8,554 bases of DNA from an uncultured Bacteroidota bacterium (GTDB lineage Bacteria > Bacteroidota > Bacteroidia > Bacteroidales > CAIWKO01): the NCBI GenBank assembly GCA_937934705.1, contig CALGYY010000207.1, positions 1-8,554 of the forward strand, given 5' to 3'. Under the pieces are notes generated by a model, which was not told where the DNA came from, ran no database searches, and was given only the letters and a program-made list of their open reading frames with translations. Shown piece by piece: positions 1 to 4,106 of this stretch (positions are counted from its first letter, which is position 1; the number at the start of each line of letters is the position of its first letter). Both the position numbers and the translations under genes were made by a program.

Positions 1-393
1 CTTTTCAGGGAAAACTATCTTAAGTTTAAGCACCTGATCGAAACAGGCCGCTTCGTCATGGTCAAGGGGGTGGTAGATAAAAGCTTCAGGGGTGATGAAT
101 TTGAACTGAGGGTCAATTCAATGGAGCTTCTGAGTGATGCTACCGCGAAGTATACCCGGAGTATAACGCTCTTCATGACGATCGAAGACCTGGATCAGAA
201 GAAGGCGGAATTGATATCTGAAGCTATGCAGGCCACACCCGGAGATTGCCCGGTCCGCATCAGGGTTACTGACCCTGAAACCGGTCAGGAGCTGATCCTG
301 AAGAGTAAAAACCACAGGGTGTCTGCTGCCATATTCGTGGCGTGGCTTGATGAGTTCAAAGAGGTACCTTACAAACTCAGCACGACTGGCTGA
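1..393 (+). CDS. dnaE: DNA polymerase III alpha subunit, C-terminal end (partial, 5' end outside window)
   Basis: The reading frame is open from base 1 and ends at TGA 391-393, giving 130 residues. DnaE is the catalytic subunit of the replicative polymerase. The fragment holds the C-terminal OB-fold region (start of fragment, through GRFVMVKGVV and FELRVNSMELL) followed by the small C-terminal domain (PVRIRVTDPETGQ, then KNHRVSAA). This pattern is typical of bacterial DnaE tails, in which the OB fold contacts single-stranded DNA. The polymerase active site and PHP domain lie outside the window. An internal ATG at 58 is not a real start, because the frame continues upstream with DnaE-like sequence. 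The gene is convergent with the radical SAM gene and their last codons overlap by 17 bp. No hairpin terminator is seen after the stop. The protein ends naturally and shows no sign of truncation. Confidence 0.9.
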   Translation, partial: LFRENYLKFKHLIETGRFVMVKGVVDKSFRGDEFELRVNSMELLSDATAKYTRSITLFMTIEDLDQKKAELISEAMQATPGDCPVRIRVTDPETGQELILKSKNHRVSAAIFVAWLDEFKEVPYKLSTTG

Positions 394-1486
394 AAGAAGG
401 AATACAGCCATCCTTCAGCAGGGGATCCGGAGAATCAGGGGAACCCCCATGAATATGCGCAGCCTCACGGCAGCCCCCGTCACAGTGGAACAGCATCTGG
501 CATCCGGTACACATTGAGGGATGATATTCCTTGTATACAAACATCTTCCAGTAAGGGTGGTCTTTGAGTTTCTCCCATTCATTAATGTGCACCATCTGCA
601 CAGGCGAATGGTTGCAGGTCCGCGTTAGTCCGGAAGGTCCGATGACGAAAAACTCCATTGCCGCACTGCACTGAGTCCCCACACTTAATTGCTCGTAATC
701 TGTCCTGCGGAGAATACACTTCGGTAGTTCAGTTCCCACACTCCCTTTGCGACCTGCAGTTTTCAGCACTTCCTCTGCGATATCCAGCATCTCGTTGGTT
801 TGTCCGAGATCCAGCAGGAGTTCTTCGGTATAGCGTAAACCACGGCCTCCCGGTAAAAAACGGTTCATGAGCAGACTGTCGGCCCCGGCAATCAGTCCGT
901 TGGCAATCGTTTCATACAGTTCGTGAATGTTTTTCCGGGTGACCGTCACATTCACAGTCGTGGAAAGGCCATATTCTTTCGCCTTGCGGAATTGCGTGAG
1001 GATATGATCAGGGTTTCCTTTTCCCCCGGTATGGTATTTCAGACTCGATAATCCCGGAAGACTCATGGAGAGATGAACATCATATTTCCGGCATGCCTCA
1101 AAAACTTCGTCACTCATCGATCTGGCATTGGAGATCAGATAAAGTTTCGGCGGGGCGAAAGTCGACTGCAGGGATCCGTCTATGGTCTCGATGTGTTCGC
1201 TTGTGCAGGAAGCCGCGTGTGCAATGATCCTGAGCAGATCTTTCCTCAATAAGGGTTCTCCCCCTGTAAATGCAATGTTGCTGATGCCTTTGCTGCATAG
1301 AAGGCTGATAATGCGCATCCATTCTTCAGCTGGCATTTCATTACCTTTTTTAAATCCGTTGTTACGTGCCTCCCATGGACAGGAACAAAACAAACAGGCA
1401 TGGTTGCATTTGTAAGTCATTTCCAAAACCGCGGTTGACGGCAGAAATGAAGGGGCCAGGCGGGAAATCACTTTTTCCTTTTCCAC
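377..1486 (-). CDS. Radical SAM/SPASM domain protein, putative maturase of the adjacent lipoproteins
   Basis: The 369-residue protein has the radical SAM [4Fe-4S] motif CNHACLFC (CX3CX2C; C27, C31, C34), followed by an extra C36. GGEP, which contacts SAM, is at 75-78. The C-terminal half is a full SPASM domain: C273-X12-G-X4-C291, then C326-X2-C329-X5-C335-X3-C339, then C361. It should therefore carry two auxiliary FeS clusters. SPASM enzymes modify peptides or proteins (AlbA, PqqE and anaerobic sulfatase maturases are examples). Only 26 residues precede the first cluster, so no PqqD-like recognition domain is fused. Residues about 95-113 look like an insertion before the next core strand. 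The start is GTG at 1486; the frame has a TGA just upstream and no ATG before M23, which is too close to C27. It begins 8 bp after lipoprotein D and is probably the last gene of that operon. Its final codons overlap dnaE, but all seven SPASM cysteines lie outside the overlap. The family is certain; the substrate is inferred from position only. Confidence 0.9.
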   Translation of the reverse strand: MEKEKVISRLAPSFLPSTAVLEMTYKCNHACLFCSCPWEARNNGFKKGNEMPAEEWMRIISLLCSKGISNIAFTGGEPLLRKDLLRIIAHAASCTSEHIETIDGSLQSTFAPPKLYLISNARSMSDEVFEACRKYDVHLSMSLPGLSSLKYHTGGKGNPDHILTQFRKAKEYGLSTTVNVTVTRKNIHELYETIANGLIAGADSLLMNRFLPGGRGLRYTEELLLDLGQTNEMLDIAEEVLKTAGRKGSVGTELPKCILRRTDYEQLSVGTQCSAAMEFFVIGPSGLTRTCNHSPVQMVHINEWEKLKDHPYWKMFVYKEYHPSMCTGCQMLFHCDGGCREAAHIHGGSPDSPDPLLKDGCIPSFSQSC

Positions 1487-1494
1487 TTTCGGGA

Positions 1495-2124
1495 TTATTT
1501 CTCAGGATATGTAATGCCGAGAAGAGAAGCAATCCTCTTCAGCTCATCCTTCAATGGAGTTTCATAGTCGGTGTTGTCACGGTGGGTGACTTTACCCGCA
1601 AAAAATTCATTCAGCAGCACGAGGTCTTCATCTGTGATCTGGCATGACTGATAAGTATTTTCATCATCACTGCAACGGGTGATGAGGCAGAGCGATGGTT
1701 TTTCTTTATTGTCGGGTGAACACTTTTTACAGAAGGATGATTCATCAAGTCTGGCGTCCACCGCTGTGAGATTCTTAACCAATGCCCGGCACTGATGCAG
1801 GTTTCGGTTCAGGTAATAACCCAGGTCATCTGTGTAAAGTGTTTTGTGGCCGCATGAAGGACACACATACTCATAGCGGTCAGGCGGCATGGCGACTTTG
1901 TAACACATGGCTCCCTCGCTGAGCTTATCGGGGACTTTTTTTTCTGCCAGGGCCTGCATCGCTGCGATCAGTTCGGCCCTGCTCAGATGCTTTTTTATGG
2001 TATCGTCTTTCTGATCCGGTTCTTCATTCCCCGGGTCAGCCTTGGCCGGTGCTCCTGAGAAGCAGCTCATGATGCCCAGGATCAGACCCAGACCAGAGAT
2101 GGTGATGGCAATGATGTACCACAT
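1495..2124 (-). CDS. Lipoprotein paralogue D, Cys-rich GAMCY/CPxCG protein of unknown function
   Basis: I do not recognise a named family. The 209-residue protein starts MWYII with a hydrophobic stretch ending in a lipobox-like GIMSC (lipidated Cys would be C21). Met at -2 is atypical, and no Lys or Arg precedes the hydrophobic core. A polar, charged linker (22-47) follows, then a helical segment (48-68). The conserved core has GAMCY (C74), MPPDRYEY, CPSCG (C88, C91) followed by KTLYT, CR (C112), LDE and FCKKC (C132, C135). C146 and C161 are shared with A and B; C151 is unique to this copy. The CPxCG and CxxC pairs could form an extracytoplasmic zinc-ribbon-like site. It starts 6 bp after C and ends 8 bp before the radical SAM gene, so translation of the cluster is probably coupled. 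No acidic surface-export signal follows C21, which points to the periplasmic face (inference). Confidence 0.85.
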   Translation of the reverse strand: MWYIIAITISGLGLILGIMSCFSGAPAKADPGNEEPDQKDDTIKKHLSRAELIAAMQALAEKKVPDKLSEGAMCYKVAMPPDRYEYVCPSCGHKTLYTDDLGYYLNRNLHQCRALVKNLTAVDARLDESSFCKKCSPDNKEKPSLCLITRCSDDENTYQSCQITDEDLVLLNEFFAGKVTHRDNTDYETPLKDELKRIASLLGITYPEK

Positions 2125-2130
2125 ATGATC

Positions 2131-2760
2131 TTATTTTTTTGATTTGATTTTCAGAATTGCACTGATCTCATCAACATAATCCCTGAGGGGTTCTTCCCTT
2201 TCATTGAAGAAATCATGTGTTTTGTCGCCCGTCATGAATTCCCTCAGCAATTGCAAACCCTCAGGAGTGATCCCTTCATATGCTTCTTCTTTTTGTTCTC
2301 CCCTGTATTTGATATGAAGCACAAGCAGGAGATTCTGATTGGTATCAGGCTGACATTTTCTGCAAAAACCGCGTTCTTCCAATCTCAGATCCAGTCCGGG
2401 GATATTGGAAACGATATGCCGGCATTGACCTGCCGATTCAACCAAAGAAAAGAGAGCATCCTGCGTATAAAGCGTTTTACTCCCGCATACCGGACACTGA
2501 TACTCAATCCTGTCGGGCGGCATGGCCATTTCGTAACACATGGCCCCAGGGTTCAGCTGGGTCGGGGCTTCACTTTTGGCAAGCAGTTCCAGTCGATGTA
2601 TGATTTCTTCCCTGGATGCTTTTCCGGATGCTGAATCATAGGGCAGGAAGATGCTGTCGTTCTCCCTGAAATTGCTGATTCTTCCGCTTTGGGGAATACA
2701 AGCAGTGATCCCGAGCATGAGTGCTGCCGCTATAACAAAGATGATTATATATAACCACAT
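2131..2760 (-). CDS. Lipoprotein paralogue C, Cys-rich GAMCY/CPxCG protein lacking the second Cys pair
   Basis: This 209-residue protein of unknown function is a clear paralogue of its neighbours. Its signal sequence begins MWLYIIIF, has no basic n-region residue, and ends in the good lipobox ITAC (C21). A 25-residue polar linker follows. The core has GAMCY (C75), MPPDRIEY (almost identical to D), CPVCG (C89, C92) followed by SKTLYT, QCR (C113), LEERGFC and FCRKC (C133, C136). It lacks both later cysteines present in A, B and D: the first aligns to Val (LLVLHIK) and the second to Glu (YEGIT). The tail is rich in acidic and basic residues and ends KIKSKK. It starts 10 bp after B and stops 6 bp before D. 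The close match to D around MPPDR suggests that C and D arose from a later duplication. The ATG at 2760 is the natural start, at the head of the signal sequence. Confidence 0.85.
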   Translation of the reverse strand: MWLYIIIFVIAAALMLGITACIPQSGRISNFRENDSIFLPYDSASGKASREEIIHRLELLAKSEAPTQLNPGAMCYEMAMPPDRIEYQCPVCGSKTLYTQDALFSLVESAGQCRHIVSNIPGLDLRLEERGFCRKCQPDTNQNLLLVLHIKYRGEQKEEAYEGITPEGLQLLREFMTGDKTHDFFNEREEPLRDYVDEISAILKIKSKK

Positions 2761-2770
2761 AAGAGTTTAT

Positions 2771-3379
2771 TTAATCTTTAATGCCAAGCAGAATTTTCAG
2801 TCTGGGGATTCTGTCCTTCAGGGGGGCTTCTTCATCATTGAAGGTTTTGTATATGTTTTTCCCTTTCAGAAAGTCAGTAAGGATGATCATATCAAGGGTA
2901 CTGATCCCGCAGGTTCTGACGGGTTCTGCTCCTTCGAGGCTGACGATGACGCAAAGTTCCGGCTGGCTTTCTTTACCGCCATTACAATTCTGGCAGTATG
3001 CGGTTTCCTCAAGTTTTATCACATCCGGCCCGAAAGGGGCAGCCATTCTTCTGCAATCGGGAATTTCGTGGAGCACAAATTCAGCATGACGATGCGTGAA
3101 AATAGTCTTCTCCCCGCATTTGGGGCAGATGTAATCTGCTGAATCTGCATAGGGTCTTGGCGAATAACACATGGCTCCCATGTTCAGGTCGTCTTTCACT
3201 TTTCTTTCAGCAAGGTCTTTGAGCATTTGTTCCACTTCATCCCTTGTGTATGACCCCCTGATGCTGTCAGGCGGGACATCCGTTTTGGGCTCAGAGGAAG
3301 ATTGTCCGCAGGAAGTCAGACTGGTGAAACCGGCTATAATGCCTATTCCTGCGAGTGCGAAAATGATGATGTACCACAT
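2771..3379 (-). CDS. Lipoprotein paralogue B, Cys-rich GAMCY/CPxCG protein of unknown function
   Basis: The protein has 202 residues. The signal sequence MWYIIIFALAGIG lacks any Lys or Arg before the hydrophobic core and ends in the lipobox LTSC (C24), followed by GQSSS. A stop codon lies in frame three codons upstream of the ATG at 3379, so no longer basic N-terminus has been missed. After the linker come YTRDEVEQML, GAMCY (C71), DYICPKCG (C85, C88), KTIFT, DCRR (C109), LEETAYC with CQNC (C129, C132), and the second pair LC (C143) and TCGIS (C157). Between GAMCY and CPxCG it has SPRPYADS instead of the MPPDR motif of C and D. The C-terminus, ILLGIKD, closely matches A. A 68-bp gap separates it from A, the largest in the cluster, and I find no convincing promoter there. 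It stops 10 bp before C. Its function is unknown; the coding call is firm because four paralogues align along their whole length. Confidence 0.85.
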   Translation of the reverse strand: MWYIIIFALAGIGIIAGFTSLTSCGQSSSEPKTDVPPDSIRGSYTRDEVEQMLKDLAERKVKDDLNMGAMCYSPRPYADSADYICPKCGEKTIFTHRHAEFVLHEIPDCRRMAAPFGPDVIKLEETAYCQNCNGGKESQPELCVIVSLEGAEPVRTCGISTLDMIILTDFLKGKNIYKTFNDEEAPLKDRIPRLKILLGIKD

Positions 3380-3447
3380 AGTTTTTCAGGTTTTTAAATG
3401 AAGGCGCCCGTGAGTATAGAAAAAACGGATTGCATAAAAGTAACAAA

Positions 3448-4080
3448 CTATTCTTTGATTCCAAGGAGATTTCTGATCCTTCCGATTTCGTCCTGCATGG
3501 GGATTTCCCCTCCCGTCTCGTTCATACGGGTAAGACTACCTTTGAAGAAGGCAAGCAGTACCTCAAGATCCGTTTCACTGATTCCGCAATTCATGTGTTC
3601 GGGCTGGTCGCTCAGTTTTACCTTCAGGCACAGAGCAGGAGCCTTGGGCCGGTCAGGCGTGCAGTGGCTGCAGAATTGTCTTTCGTCCAGACTGAAATCA
3701 ACCGGCATCAGTTTCATCATGCTCCTGCACTGCGGGATCTGGAGCCGGAGCATGGCAAATTCATGAGGCTGGTACAGCGTCTTTGATCCGCATACAGGGC
3801 ATACATACGCGCTGGTATCACGCGGAGCCACCCTGGAATAGCACATGGCCCCCAGTTGCAGGTCCTTTTTAACCGGTGTTGAAGCCAGTTTGTTCAGCAT
3901 ATGGCTGATCTCCTCAGCCGAATAACTCGGTTTGATCGAGTCGTTCTTGTCGGGGGGATGATTCATCGGCTTATGGTTTGGATTTGCCTGACCGGAAGGG
4001 GTGTTTCCGCAGGCCGTCAGACCCAGAAAAGCTCCGATCAGGGTAAAGAAAGTGAATAGTGCTGATGTAATTTTTTTCAT
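3448..4080 (-). CDS. Lipoprotein paralogue A, Cys-rich GAMCY/CPxCG protein; first gene of the paralogue array
   Basis: The protein has 210 residues. Unlike B, C and D it has a classic lipoprotein signal: MKK, a hydrophobic core, then LTAC with lipidation predicted at C24, followed by GN. The linker (25-50) is rich in Pro, Asn, Asp and Lys. The conserved core has YSAEEISHML, GAMCY (C80), AYVCPVCGSKTLY (C94, C97), QCRS (C118), LDERQFCSHC (C137, C140), then LC (C151) and NCGIS (C165), and ends LLGIKE. It starts 26 bp after the polA stop, on the same strand, so read-through from polA is plausible. It is the copy most likely to be exported efficiently by ordinary rules. The product is an envelope lipoprotein of unknown function. 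The conserved cysteines suggest metal binding, disulfides, or a site for the downstream radical SAM enzyme; the sequence does not decide between these. Confidence 0.85.
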   Translation of the reverse strand: MKKITSALFTFFTLIGAFLGLTACGNTPSGQANPNHKPMNHPPDKNDSIKPSYSAEEISHMLNKLASTPVKKDLQLGAMCYSRVAPRDTSAYVCPVCGSKTLYQPHEFAMLRLQIPQCRSMMKLMPVDFSLDERQFCSHCTPDRPKAPALCLKVKLSDQPEHMNCGISETDLEVLLAFFKGSLTRMNETGGEIPMQDEIGRIRNLLGIKE

Positions 4081-4106
4081 GACAGCGTTTAATATATTTG
4101 GTTTAA

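Larger units (their letters stand above)
377..4080 (-). other. Candidate operon: four paralogous lipoproteins plus a radical SAM/SPASM enzyme
   Basis: Five genes lie on one strand with gaps of 68, 10, 6 and 8 bp (A, B, C, D, radical SAM). No terminator-like hairpin is visible inside. The four lipoprotein genes are a tandem amplification. Invariant positions are G-A-M-C-Y, the two Cys of CPxCG, C-R, and the two Cys of the later CxxC. The tight spacing of B to radical SAM implies one transcript and a shared job. The upstream border is open: A follows polA by 26 bp with no recognisable promoter. Confidence 0.75.

Noticed and set aside
118..411. A 97-codon - strand open frame opposite dnaE
   Set aside because: It lies antisense to conserved DnaE sequence and overlaps the real radical SAM 3' end in another frame; no recognisable protein features.
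2651..3142. A 163-codon + strand open frame opposite lipoproteins B and C
   Set aside because: It spans two paralogous genes on the opposite strand and its translation shows no conserved motif; it is explained as a shadow.
3380..3447. Possible promoter or attenuator in the 68-bp gap between lipoproteins A and B
   Set aside because: A TTTG lies just after the A stop, but no TAnnTTTG box is found at a suitable distance, and the GGCGCC palindrome is too short to be an attenuator.
1487..4106. Short RiPP precursor peptide (GG-type leader) as substrate of the radical SAM enzyme
   Set aside because: The gaps between genes are 6-68 bp, too short for a precursor gene, and no double-glycine leader peptide is seen; the lipoproteins are the only candidates nearby.
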